NCBI GenBank assembly: GCA_007123575.1
Contig: SKKV01000034.1
Span: forward strand, 1 to 5,590
DNA: 5,590 nucleotides
Origin: Wenzhouxiangella sp.
GTDB taxonomy: Bacteria > Pseudomonadota > Gammaproteobacteria > Xanthomonadales > Wenzhouxiangellaceae
Reading direction: 5' to 3'
Both the position numbers and the translations under genes were made by a program. Numbering within the stretch: the first letter of the stretch is position 1; each line of letters starts with the position of its first letter. The notes under the pieces were generated by a model, which did not search any database, was not told the DNA's origin, and was given only the letters and a program-made list of their open reading frames with translations. Below, piece after piece: positions 1-5,590 of the stretch.

Positions 1-1221
1 CAGCCAGGCCCAGCGCGCCGGCAGCAGGTCCTCGACGATGCGTCCGCCATCCAGCGGCGGTATTGGCAGCAGGTTGAGGTAGTTGATGACCAGCAGCAGC
101 CAGGCCAGGGTGCCCAGCCAACCTGGTGTCGTGTAAGGATCGAACAAGCCGCTGTTCAACCCCCACAACAGGCCCGCGCCGACCACGATTCCCGGCAATG
201 GGCCCATCATCGACACCCAGCCGCGGCGGACCGGATCGGGCTTTTCCTCGTAGCCAATGGTCACGCCGCCAACCATGGGCAGCAGCATCATGCGCACCTG
301 GCGATAGCCGAAAGCGCGCATGGCGAGAAAGTGGCCCAGCTCGTGGAACGCGATGACGACGGCCACCAGCAAGGCAAAGGTCAGATCGAAGATCAGGCTG
401 CCCAGCAGCAGAAAGGCCACCACGCTGCCGCCGAACAGCGTCCACTGCATGGCCTTGGTGGGCGCGTAGCCGCGCACCCGGTCCACCACCCGGTCCATCA
501 GCAGCAGGCGCGCCAGCGGTACCGGGTCATTGATCGCCGGTGCCTTCGGCCGCCGCAGCCAAGCGCGCAGCATGCGAAATGAAAACCGCAGGCCCGGACG
601 GGCAGCGCCATCAGCCGATTCAACCAGCAGCCGCTTTTTGATCAACTCCGCGCGCTGCTGGTTGAGCGCGCCGGCCAGCAGCTCATCGACCAGTCGCGAC
701 CGGGCCAAGGTGCGATCCAGCGGCGCATCCTGTGTATTGACCCACTGTCGGTGCAGCTCGACTTGTTCGGCCAGACTGTCACCGGCAATCACCCGGCCCT
801 GCACCAGCATATTGCTGCCAATGGCGAAAAACGGGTCGTAGGCCTGCGAGATCAGCAGGCGACCATCCTTCAGGCGGCTGAGCAGGATGGTGTTGAGCTG
901 GCCCGGATGGTCCTGGTTTTCCGGCGGCAACAGGTAAACAATGATTCCCTGTTCCGGATGCACCCAGGCCGTCTGATGGCGGCGGCTGACTTCGCTGCCG
1001 GCCTGATCTTCCAGCCAGGCCGCGCGCGGCCCCTCGAAACCCAATGTACACAGTTCTTCCGCCGCCTTGTCGACCAAATCGGCCATGCCGTCTGGCGGCC
1101 GCGCGGCCGAGCCACTAACCGGTCGCGCCCGAATCCGTACAAATGGCAAACTCGACACGTTTTGCAACAGTGTCGCCACAACCAGCCAGCCCACGGCTGG
1201 AATAATGAACAATAGCTCCAC
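1..1221 (-). CDS. M50 (site-2 protease type) intramembrane zinc metalloprotease, 3' end beyond window
   Basis: This is a polytopic inner-membrane peptidase of family M50. I read 407 codons without a stop, and the C-terminus lies beyond the left edge. The zinc site HELGH is at residues 293-297 (bases 331-345), inside a hydrophobic segment. The second family motif, LLPIPPLDGG at 384-393, supplies the third metal ligand, Asp391. Hydrophobic stretches lie near residues 1-20, 262-292, 337-356 and 370-388. Between the first segment and the catalytic core is a largely soluble region of about 240 residues that I do not recognise; no PDZ domain is evident, so this is not an RseP orthologue. Family knowledge: M50 enzymes cut transmembrane segments, often of anti-sigma factors or signal peptides. 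The substrate here is unknown. The GTG start is chosen because an in-frame TAA lies 11 codons upstream, no other start lies between, and AGGGAG sits 9 bases before it. It follows the iron-binding-protein gene on the same strand after 81 bases, so read-through is possible, but no functional link is visible. Confidence 0.9.
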   Translation of the reverse strand, partial: MELLFIIPAVGWLVVATLLQNVSSLPFVRIRARPVSGSAARPPDGMADLVDKAAEELCTLGFEGPRAAWLEDQAGSEVSRRHQTAWVHPEQGIIVYLLPPENQDHPGQLNTILLSRLKDGRLLISQAYDPFFAIGSNMLVQGRVIAGDSLAEQVELHRQWVNTQDAPLDRTLARSRLVDELLAGALNQQRAELIKKRLLVESADGAARPGLRFSFRMLRAWLRRPKAPAINDPVPLARLLLMDRVVDRVRGYAPTKAMQWTLFGGSVVAFLLLGSLIFDLTFALLVAVVIAFHELGHFLAMRAFGYRQVRMMLLPMVGGVTIGYEEKPDPVRRGWVSMMGPLPGIVVGAGLLWGLNSGLFDPYTTPGWLGTLAWLLLVINYLNLLPIPPLDGGRIVEDLLPARWAWL

Positions 1222-1230
1222 GGTCCAACT

Positions 1231-1236
1231 CTCCCT
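1231..1236 (-). promoter_or_regulatory. Ribosome binding site fixing the GTG start of the M50 protease gene
   Basis: AGGGAG on the minus strand stands 9 bases before the GTG at 1221-1219. No ATG or TTG occurs in frame between this start and the upstream in-frame TAA, so this site decides an otherwise uncertain start. Confidence 0.6.
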
Positions 1237-1281
1237 GACTCCTGGGCAGGATTATGCATGGCTGGCACCTGATCGCCAAAC

Positions 1282-1296
1282 CCGGCTTGCTGCCGG
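1282..1296 (-). terminator. Weak hairpin between binding-protein and protease genes
   Basis: In the minus-strand transcript, just after the stop of the binding-protein gene, CCGGC-AGCAA-GCCGG can form a 5-base-pair GC stem with a 5-base loop, followed by GTTTGG. The U-tract is poor, so this is at best an attenuating or weak intrinsic terminator. It may be chance in GC-rich DNA. Confidence 0.25.
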
Positions 1297-1302
1297 TGAC
1301 GG

Positions 1303-2298
1303 TCAGGGCTTGAAATAGGACTCGGCTACTTCGCGGTAAACCGGCAGATTGCCGGGCCAGGGCGGGCCTGGGGTCAGCGTCAACGCCGCCAAGCCGGGCG
1401 CCAATGGATGGTCTTGTGCCGGCCATCCCAGCGGAAACTCGAACACGCTGGCCGCATAAATGGCCTGAGCTTCCGGGCCGGCCATCCAGATGGCAAGCCG
1501 TTCGGCCGCCTCGGTCTGGCGACCGCCGGCCGGCATCGCGATCCCACTGACATTCACCGCCACGGGTGTGGCCGGGTCCGGCCAGCCGAAGACCAGTCCC
1601 TCGGTGATGGCCTGTACCTCGGGCTCGTCGCTGACCATCCAGCGCATCAGGTAGTAGTGGTTGACCAGGGCCACTGAACAGCGACCGTCAGCCACGGCCC
1701 GGATCTGGTCGCGATCGCCACCGGGCACGTCAAAACGGTAGGTGAAGACCGTCTCGGCCCATTCGGTCGCGGCCTGGTCATCGGCATTGGCCGCCAGCCA
1801 TGCCAGCCAGCCCCGATTGTAGACATGCGCGCCTTCGCGCACGCACAACTCACCTGCCCGGGCCAGTTCAGGCAGGGCGTCAGCGTCTGTGGCGCGGGTA
1901 TCGTCGGCTCGCCTGACTACGGACCGCGCACGCCAGGAAATCCCGGTCCAGTAGCCGTCGGCATCGCGCCACTTCGGATCGATATCTGCGATTGCAGCCT
2001 CTGGAAGGGGGCGTAGTTTGCCAGCGCGCTTCAGGGTATCCAGGCGCAGCGCATCAACCACCAGCACCAGATCGGGCACTTCCGGCCCGTCTTCCAGCAG
2101 GGCCTCAACGATGCCGTCCCCACCCATTACCTGGAACTTCACTTCCAGGCCGGTCTGTTCACGGAACGCGTCCAGCAAAGGCTCGATGACCTCCCCTCCT
2201 CGGTAGCTCCATACCAACAGAGGCGGCTCGTCTGCCCAAACCGGCGGCAAACAACAGACAAGGGTCAAGACAAGGACGGACAAATAGCGGCAGCACAT
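1303..2298 (-). CDS. Periplasmic ferric-iron-binding protein (FbpA/FutA family ABC transporter solute-binding protein)
   Basis: This is a 331-residue class II-type periplasmic solute-binding protein that should capture Fe(III) for an ABC importer. A Sec signal peptide is visible (hydrophobic core 5-20, likely cleavage VWA|DE after residue 22); VCC is not a good lipobox. Landmarks of the FbpA/FutA family occur in order: an opening strand LLVWSYRGGEVIEP (27-40), comparable to YSYRQP..IEP in other members; PDLVLVVDALRL (75-86); GISWRARSVV (119-128); LCVREGAHVYN (151-161); GGDRDQIRAVADGRC (193-207); and NHYYLMR (213-219). Tyr160 and the Tyr215-Tyr216 pair match the positions that bind iron in characterised members. 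VNVSGIAMP (248-256) and PEAQAIYA (275-282) are typical of the C-terminal lobe. Cys152 and Cys207 could form a disulfide. The ATG is preceded by GGAG at 9 bases. The gene diverges from a TonB-dependent receptor across a shared control region. No permease or ATPase gene is adjacent, so it is an orphan here. The family is clear; the exact ligand is inferred. Confidence 0.9.
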   Translation of the reverse strand: MCCRYLSVLVLTLVCCLPPVWADEPPLLVWSYRGGEVIEPLLDAFREQTGLEVKFQVMGGDGIVEALLEDGPEVPDLVLVVDALRLDTLKRAGKLRPLPEAAIADIDPKWRDADGYWTGISWRARSVVRRADDTRATDADALPELARAGELCVREGAHVYNRGWLAWLAANADDQAATEWAETVFTYRFDVPGGDRDQIRAVADGRCSVALVNHYYLMRWMVSDEPEVQAITEGLVFGWPDPATPVAVNVSGIAMPAGGRQTEAAERLAIWMAGPEAQAIYAASVFEFPLGWPAQDHPLAPGLAALTLTPGPPWPGNLPVYREVAESYFKP

Positions 2299-2352
2299 CG
2301 GAATTGGCTCCGTTGGATGAGGGGGCTTGCAGCGAGAAAGCTGAGTCTATAC

Positions 2353-2391
2353 CATCCGTAATGCAAATGCGACTAATTCGTATTACGGATG
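2353..2391. promoter_or_regulatory. Inverted-repeat operator with Fur-box-like core
   Basis: Two perfect 10-base arms, CATCCGTAAT (2353-2362) and ATTACGGATG (2382-2391), flank a 19-base centre at 2363-2381. That centre lies on the same dyad axis (base 2372) and is itself partly symmetric. Aligned by eye with the classical 19-base Fur consensus GATAATGATAATCATTATC, the centre matches at 10 of 19 positions, keeping the AATG...ATT core. The position between an iron-binding protein and a TonB receptor fits iron repression by Fur. The long GC-containing arms are not part of a normal Fur box, so another regulator, or two stacked dimers, is possible. Confidence 0.5.
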
Positions 2392-2411
2392 CCAAATCAC
2401 TAATCAAATTC

Positions 2412-2416
2412 AGGGA
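2412..2416 (+). promoter_or_regulatory. Ribosome binding site of the TonB-dependent receptor gene
   Basis: AGGGA lies 5 bases before the ATG at 2422. It supports this start, which also gives a complete signal peptide. Confidence 0.5.
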
Positions 2417-2421
2417 CGCTC

Positions 2422-4461
2422 ATGAATACCTCTTTCCAATACCTTGGCCTGGCCCTGGCCAGCGCGCTTCTGCTCGGCCACCCCGGAACACTCCGCGCCG
2501 AAGAGCAAGCATCGCAGTCCGACACGACTGCGGATCCGGATCAGGCGGATCTGCCCCGCGTCACCGTCACCGGTCAGCCGCTGCCCAATCTGGTCGACGC
2601 GCTGCCGCGAACGCAGGCGCGCGATGTGCGCGAAATCTTTGCCGAGGAGGCGAACATCGACATCGGCGGCGGCACGCGAACCGGCCAGCGCCTGTATCTT
2701 CGCGGCATCGAAGGCACCAATCTCAATATCAGCGTTGACGGCGCCCGCCAAGGTCAGAACCTCTACAACCACCGCGGCGGACTTAGCAACCTGGATCCGG
2801 CCATCCTGCGCCAGGTCGAGATTCAGCCCGGACCACCGGCCGCCGACCAGGGGCATGCCGCTTTGGGTGGCAGCATTCGCTTTGAAACCATCGATGCCCA
2901 GGATCGGCTGGCCCCTGGCCAGCGATTCGGTTTCTTCGCCCGCACAGCGGTCGCCAGCGCCGACGACACCTTTCGCAATCTCGGAGCCGTGTACGGTGAC
3001 CTTGGCGCGGGCGTCGGACTGCTCGCCTACCACAGCCGTTCCAGTTTCAGCGATCTTCGAATTGGCGGTGGCGAGAAGATTCCGTTTTCCGGTGGCCGCG
3101 ATCAAACCCGCCTGTTTCGCCTGAGCTGGTTGGCAGAAACCGGCCACCGCCTGCGCCTGGGTGCTGAACGAAATGAAGCCCGGGGATTGAACTTCCAGCA
3201 GCGCGGTGACTACCCCTGGCAGGTACAGCCGGAAGATTTTCGAGCGCGCCCGCCGCGCCCGCAGTCCCTCACCCGAGAGAGTGTGACCCTGGAGTATGGA
3301 TATGACGGCGCCAGCCCCTGGCTGGATGTGAGCTTAAAGGCCTACGACCGCGAAGACGACTGGTTTTCACCGGAGAACAACGAAGAACGTTTCAACAGCC
3401 AGACCACCGGCTTCGAGCTGCGCAATGATGCGATCGTGACCATCGCCGACTGGGTGGCACAGCTCAGCTTCGGGCTGGACTGGTTCGAGCAGGACGGTCG
3501 CAACACCCGCACCAATCGCGAAGCGCGCTTCAACAGCTACGAAAACCTGGGTTTGTTCGTTCAAAACCGAATGAGCCGGGGCCGCTACAGCCTGTCATTC
3601 GGCGTTCGTCATGATGATTTCGAAACCAGCTTCCGTGAGTCCAGCAGCGGCAACTCGAAAACCCTGTTCAACCTGGGTGGTGATGTTGAAGTGGGCGGCG
3701 GATTCAACCTGTTCGCAGGCTACGGTGGGGCGGTGCGCGGCGCCGGCACCATCCCCATCCATTTTGCCGGCAACGTAGTCGAGGGCGTCCTGTTCAACGG
3801 CGAACCCGATGGCAAGATCCAGCCGGAAACCTCGGGCTCGACCGAGGCCGGCTTTCGCTGGCGAGGTGGCCTGCACCCCAACCGCAACGACCGGCTCGAC
3901 CTTCGCCTGTATGGCTATCGGACTCGGATCAGCGATCCCATCGTTTACGAGCAGCCCGGCTCTGGCGGCCTGGGCGGGCGGCCGGTCACCGAATTCCGAA
4001 ATGCCGAAGAGACCATTACCTTTGAAGGCGTGGAGTTGAGAAGCAACTACAACCTGGGGCCGCTTCGCGCATCGCTATCGCTGGCCCGGATGCGCACCCT
4101 GGATCTGCCCAACCTGCCCCAGTTCCTGGCCCGTTTCGGGGCGCCCACCGGCAACCGTGGCGTACTCAATCTCAGCTACGAAATCCGGCCGACGATTGAA
4201 GTAGGTTATACATTGACTGGCGTCCGTCGCTTGTCCTCGGTTCAGGAAGACCAGATCGTATTCATTCCTCGCGCCGGCTACAGCACCCACGACATTTTTG
4301 CCAGCTGGCGGCCTGAGGCGGTCCCCAGGCTTGATGTGCGCTTGGCCGTGCTCAACCTGGGTGATCGCGAGTACGCGCGCCATTCCACGTTTACCCAAAA
4401 CGGCTTTGCCACCCAGGAGCCGGGGCGCGATTTCCGACTGAGCGTGGGCTACGAGTTCTGA
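2422..4461 (+). CDS. TonB-dependent outer-membrane receptor, heme/hemoglobin-receptor type
   Basis: This is a 679-residue outer-membrane gated porin importing a ligand with energy from TonB-ExbB-ExbD. A signal peptide (hydrophobic core 7-19) likely ends at LRA|EE after residue 26. A TonB box, LPRVTVTG, lies at 44-51. The plug domain follows (about 60-160) with LYLRGIEGTNLNISVDGARQ (91-110), LDPAILRQVEI (124-134) and ALGGSIRFETIDAQD (147-161). A 22-strand-type barrel fills the rest, closing with NLGDREYARH (645-654) and the terminal aromatic in GYEF. The plug and the early barrel segment YHSRSSFSDLR (203-213) resemble ShuA/PhuR-type heme receptors. From memory of ShuA, His117 (in YNHRGG) and His447 (in PIHFAG) fall where its two heme-ligand histidines lie. 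The FRAP/NPNL region is degenerate: VRGA at 438-441 and PDGKIQPET at 462-470. Length fits the family. It diverges from the iron-binding-protein gene and probably shares its operator. TonB receptor is certain; heme as substrate is an inference, and a siderophore or other metal chelate remains possible. Confidence 0.93.
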   Translation: MNTSFQYLGLALASALLLGHPGTLRAEEQASQSDTTADPDQADLPRVTVTGQPLPNLVDALPRTQARDVREIFAEEANIDIGGGTRTGQRLYLRGIEGTNLNISVDGARQGQNLYNHRGGLSNLDPAILRQVEIQPGPPAADQGHAALGGSIRFETIDAQDRLAPGQRFGFFARTAVASADDTFRNLGAVYGDLGAGVGLLAYHSRSSFSDLRIGGGEKIPFSGGRDQTRLFRLSWLAETGHRLRLGAERNEARGLNFQQRGDYPWQVQPEDFRARPPRPQSLTRESVTLEYGYDGASPWLDVSLKAYDREDDWFSPENNEERFNSQTTGFELRNDAIVTIADWVAQLSFGLDWFEQDGRNTRTNREARFNSYENLGLFVQNRMSRGRYSLSFGVRHDDFETSFRESSSGNSKTLFNLGGDVEVGGGFNLFAGYGGAVRGAGTIPIHFAGNVVEGVLFNGEPDGKIQPETSGSTEAGFRWRGGLHPNRNDRLDLRLYGYRTRISDPIVYEQPGSGGLGGRPVTEFRNAEETITFEGVELRSNYNLGPLRASLSLARMRTLDLPNLPQFLARFGAPTGNRGVLNLSYEIRPTIEVGYTLTGVRRLSSVQEDQIVFIPRAGYSTHDIFASWRPEAVPRLDVRLAVLNLGDREYARHSTFTQNGFATQEPGRDFRLSVGYEF

Positions 4462-4462
4462 A

Positions 4463-4912
4463 TCAATCCGCTTCCGGGTCGTCGGCTACGGCCGCCCGCG
4501 TGGCCTGCCAGGTGAAGGCCTGCCACTGGCCTTCGCTGCGTCGGAAGACGCCGGTGTTGAAGAAATACGTTGCTTCGCCGGTAGTGTCAGTGGCCACCAG
4601 GCGGAAGGTGATGACGGCCGTTTCTTCACCCACGCGCGCCTGGAACTGATCGGCCGAGTAGACCGGGCCGTCGGCGTCCGGCTCGGCCTCGCCGAGGCCT
4701 GACAGGATGTCGGACTTGCCAAAGCGCAGCCCGGCGGCGCTGGTGTAAATCAGGTCATCTGCCCAGAAGCGCTCATGCACGTCGTGATCGTTGGCCGTGG
4801 CGCCAGCCAGAAACTCGTCCAGTAAAGCGCTCAGCGCGGCTTCATCATCGGTGGAGGCCGCATTGGCCGGCCAGACCAGCAACAACAGCATGCCAATGAT
4901 CAGGGTTTTCAT
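4463..4912 (-). CDS. Secreted NTF2-like (SnoaL/DUF4440-type) small protein
   Basis: This is a 149-residue exported protein with a cone-shaped NTF2-like fold. Residues 1-18 form a clear signal peptide (MKTLIIGMLLLLVWPANA, cleavage before AS), with no lipobox cysteine. The body has an N-terminal helical part with EAALSALLDEFLAGATANDH (25-43 region), then ERFWADDLIYTSAAGLRFGK (47-66), matching the usual 'x-x-ADD-x-x-Y-x-x-x-x-G' pattern, and ends with GQWQAFTWQAT (128-138), the typical closing strand. Proteins of this kind range from small-molecule isomerase-like enzymes to non-catalytic binders; I cannot assign a reaction. An in-frame ATG 11 codons upstream exists, but the start at 4912 is preferred because AAGGAG lies 8 bases before it and the protein then begins directly with the signal peptide. 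The gene converges on the receptor gene with a single base between stop codons. Confidence 0.8.
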   Translation of the reverse strand: MKTLIIGMLLLLVWPANAASTDDEAALSALLDEFLAGATANDHDVHERFWADDLIYTSAAGLRFGKSDILSGLGEAEPDADGPVYSADQFQARVGEETAVITFRLVATDTTGEATYFFNTGVFRRSEGQWQAFTWQATRAAVADDPEAD

Positions 4913-4920
4913 TGCGGGAG

Positions 4921-4926
4921 CTCCTT
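4921..4926 (-). promoter_or_regulatory. Ribosome binding site deciding the start of the NTF2-like gene
   Basis: AAGGAG on the minus strand sits 8 bases before the ATG at 4912-4910. An alternative in-frame ATG at 4945 would place this strong site inside the coding region and put eleven residues ahead of a well-formed signal peptide. Confidence 0.7.
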
Positions 4927-5001
4927 CTCGTATGTGTGAAGGCATCCAATAGTAATTCCTGAACGACCAGGATAGGCGTATGATCGAGCTTGCGCCGCTG
5001 T

Positions 5002-5006
5002 GGAGG
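5002..5006 (+). promoter_or_regulatory. Ribosome binding site deciding the hydrolase start
   Basis: GGAGG lies 7 bases before the ATG at 5014. It selects this frame over an overlapping open frame starting at 4980, whose translation resembles no family I know. Confidence 0.65.
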
Positions 5007-5013
5007 CCCTTTC

Positions 5014-5590
5014 ATGACGAGATCATTGAATGCTATCGATCTTTACGGTCTCAGTCGCCTGGCCGTGCACGCCGTGGCCGGGACCACGGACCTGGTCGAG
5101 CAAATGCACCGCACCATCGCCAGGGTGTCGGCGCCGATCGGGCGATCTTCCAGCGGCCGCACGCGTGGCATTACCGGGCTGGTCTATCGCTCCATCCATG
5201 GCGTCACTGGCCTGGTCGGCGGTTCGCTGGACCTGGCCGGACGCCACCTGCTGAGAGCACCCGAACAAGAATCATCCAGCGCTCCTCGCGAGCGAATGTT
5301 GTCGGTGATCAACGGGGTGGTCGGCGATCATCTGGAGGCCACGTCCAACCCGCTGGCCATCCCCATGCGCCTGCGTTACCGGGGGCAAGCGCTGTCACTG
5401 GAGTCGGTCGACCTCGCGCAGTCGATTACCCGACCACGATCGCGCTTGCTGATTGCCGTTCACGGTCTGTGCCTGAATCATCACTGCTGGTCCTCGCCAG
5501 CCGAGGAAGGGGGTGCGGATCTGCCGGCTGAGCTGGCCCGGCGGTCGGGCTTTACTCCGCTGCACCTGCACTACAACAGCGGGCGACCGA
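5014..5590 (+). CDS. Alpha/beta-hydrolase family protein (lipase/esterase-like), 3' end beyond window
   Basis: The first 192 codons of an alpha/beta-hydrolase gene are visible. RSRLLIAVHGLCLN (142-155) is the central beta strand followed by the HG oxyanion motif typical of lipases and esterases, and GFTPLHLHYNSGRP (179-192) is the next strand and turn. The catalytic Ser (expected in a GxSxG elbow), Asp and His lie past the right edge, so activity cannot be judged. Ahead of the hydrolase core is an extension of about 140 residues without a signal peptide. It contains helical, weakly repetitive segments (TTDLVEQMHRTIA at 24-36; TGLVYRSIHGVTGLVGGSLD at 54-73) that may be a membrane- or lipid-associating cap. 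The layout recalls uncharacterised proteobacterial lipase-like proteins related to the PGAP1/DUF676 group, but substrate is unknown. It diverges from the NTF2-like gene; whether more genes follow in an operon is not visible. Confidence 0.8.
   Translation, partial: MTRSLNAIDLYGLSRLAVHAVAGTTDLVEQMHRTIARVSAPIGRSSSGRTRGITGLVYRSIHGVTGLVGGSLDLAGRHLLRAPEQESSSAPRERMLSVINGVVGDHLEATSNPLAIPMRLRYRGQALSLESVDLAQSITRPRSRLLIAVHGLCLNHHCWSSPAEEGGADLPAELARRSGFTPLHLHYNSGRP

Larger units (their letters stand above)
2299..2421. promoter_or_regulatory. Divergent promoter region between iron-binding protein and TonB-dependent receptor
   Basis: This 123-base spacer must hold both promoters. It is clearly more AT-rich in its right half (about 2345-2411) than the flanking genes. 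On the minus strand, TATAGA (2351-2346) is a plausible -10 element about 48 bases before the binding-protein ATG, but no convincing -35 lies upstream at the right distance. On the plus strand, TATTAC (2381-2386) is a weak -10 candidate, leaving a leader of about 30 bases. The large inverted repeat at 2353-2391 would cover or abut both candidates, so a bound repressor could silence both genes. The promoter elements are low-confidence; that this spacer drives both genes follows from gene orientation. Confidence 0.65.
4913..5013. promoter_or_regulatory. Divergent spacer between NTF2-like and hydrolase genes
   Basis: This 101-base region must contain the start signals for two divergent genes. On the plus strand, TATGAT (4979-4984) is a fair -10 hexamer about 30 bases before the hydrolase ATG, with only a weak -35 (TTCCTG, 4956-4961). 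On the minus strand, TACTAT (4955-4950) is a possible -10 for the NTF2-like gene. A small dyad, TCCTG-N6-CAGGA (4957-4972), lies between them; its 5-base arms are too short to name an operator. Confidence 0.4.

Noticed and set aside
751..1215. Open frames of 130-155 codons on both strands over the 5' half of the protease gene
   Set aside because: They are out of frame with the continuous 407-codon M50 reading frame that carries HELGH and LDGG, so they are shadows.
2254..2298. Lipoprotein signal for the iron-binding protein, suggested by the Cys pair at residues 15-16
   Set aside because: The residue before the cysteine is Val rather than Gly, Ala or Ser, and a good signal peptidase I site (VWA|DE) follows at residue 22.
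2310..2351. TTGCAG (2327-2332) with TCTATA (2346-2351) as a plus-strand sigma-70 promoter
   Set aside because: The spacer is only 13 bases, too short for a sigma-70 promoter.
2410..3147. A 245-codon open frame on the minus strand opposite the receptor gene, reaching into the divergent spacer
   Set aside because: Its composition mirrors the receptor's codon pattern, it lies fully opposite a well-supported family member, and its product resembles nothing I recognise. Long antisense frames are expected in GC-rich coding DNA.
4475..4498. GC-rich foldback CGGG...CGGC-TACG-GCCG-CCCG just past the receptor stop
   Set aside because: It has a 4-base one-sided bulge, no U-tract on either strand, and lies inside the 3' end of the NTF2-like gene, where such pairs are common by chance.
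4957..4972. TCCTG-N6-CAGGA dyad as a possible LexA or other operator
   Set aside because: Spacing does not fit the CTGT-N8-ACAG LexA pattern, and 5-base arms are too weak to support an operator.
4980..5531. A 183-codon open plus-strand frame overlapping the start of the hydrolase gene
   Set aside because: The frame starting at 5014 has a GGAGG site at proper distance and carries the alpha/beta-hydrolase strand and HG motif. The longer frame's product is arginine-, proline- and glycine-rich without family features.

Overview
The window is GC-rich throughout. It holds a TonB-dependent outer-membrane receptor and exported periplasmic proteins, so it comes from a Gram-negative bacterium. The general feel is gammaproteobacterial (Xanthomonadales- or Chromatiales-like), but that placement is an inference from style, not from a marker gene. 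No RNA genes, insertion sequences, CRISPR arrays or attachment sites are visible, and coding density is high.

Layout from left to right: (1) a partial minus-strand gene for a membrane-embedded M50 (site-2 protease type) metalloprotease runs off the left edge; (2) after an 81-base gap comes a complete minus-strand gene for a periplasmic ferric-iron-binding protein of the FbpA/FutA type; (3) a 123-base divergent promoter region carries a long inverted repeat whose core loosely resembles a Fur box; (4) a complete plus-strand gene encodes a 679-residue TonB-dependent receptor related to heme/hemoglobin receptors; (5) a small minus-strand gene, convergent with one base between the two stop codons, encodes a secreted NTF2-like (SnoaL/DUF4440-type) protein; (6) a 101-base divergent spacer leads to (7) a plus-strand alpha/beta hydrolase gene cut by the right edge.

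The coherent unit is the divergent pair in the middle: an outer-membrane receptor and a periplasmic Fe(III)-type binding protein sharing one control region. Together they could move an iron source across the outer membrane and capture iron in the periplasm, under iron-dependent repression. No inner-membrane permease or ATPase is present, so the binding protein would have to work with a transporter encoded elsewhere. The pairing is slightly mismatched: the receptor looks heme-type, including two histidines placed like known heme ligands, while the binding protein looks like a ferric-ion binder. The flanking protease, NTF2-like and hydrolase genes show no evident link to iron. I see no clear sign of a wholly new system. 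The receptor/binding-protein pair and its operator are the parts most worth a second look.
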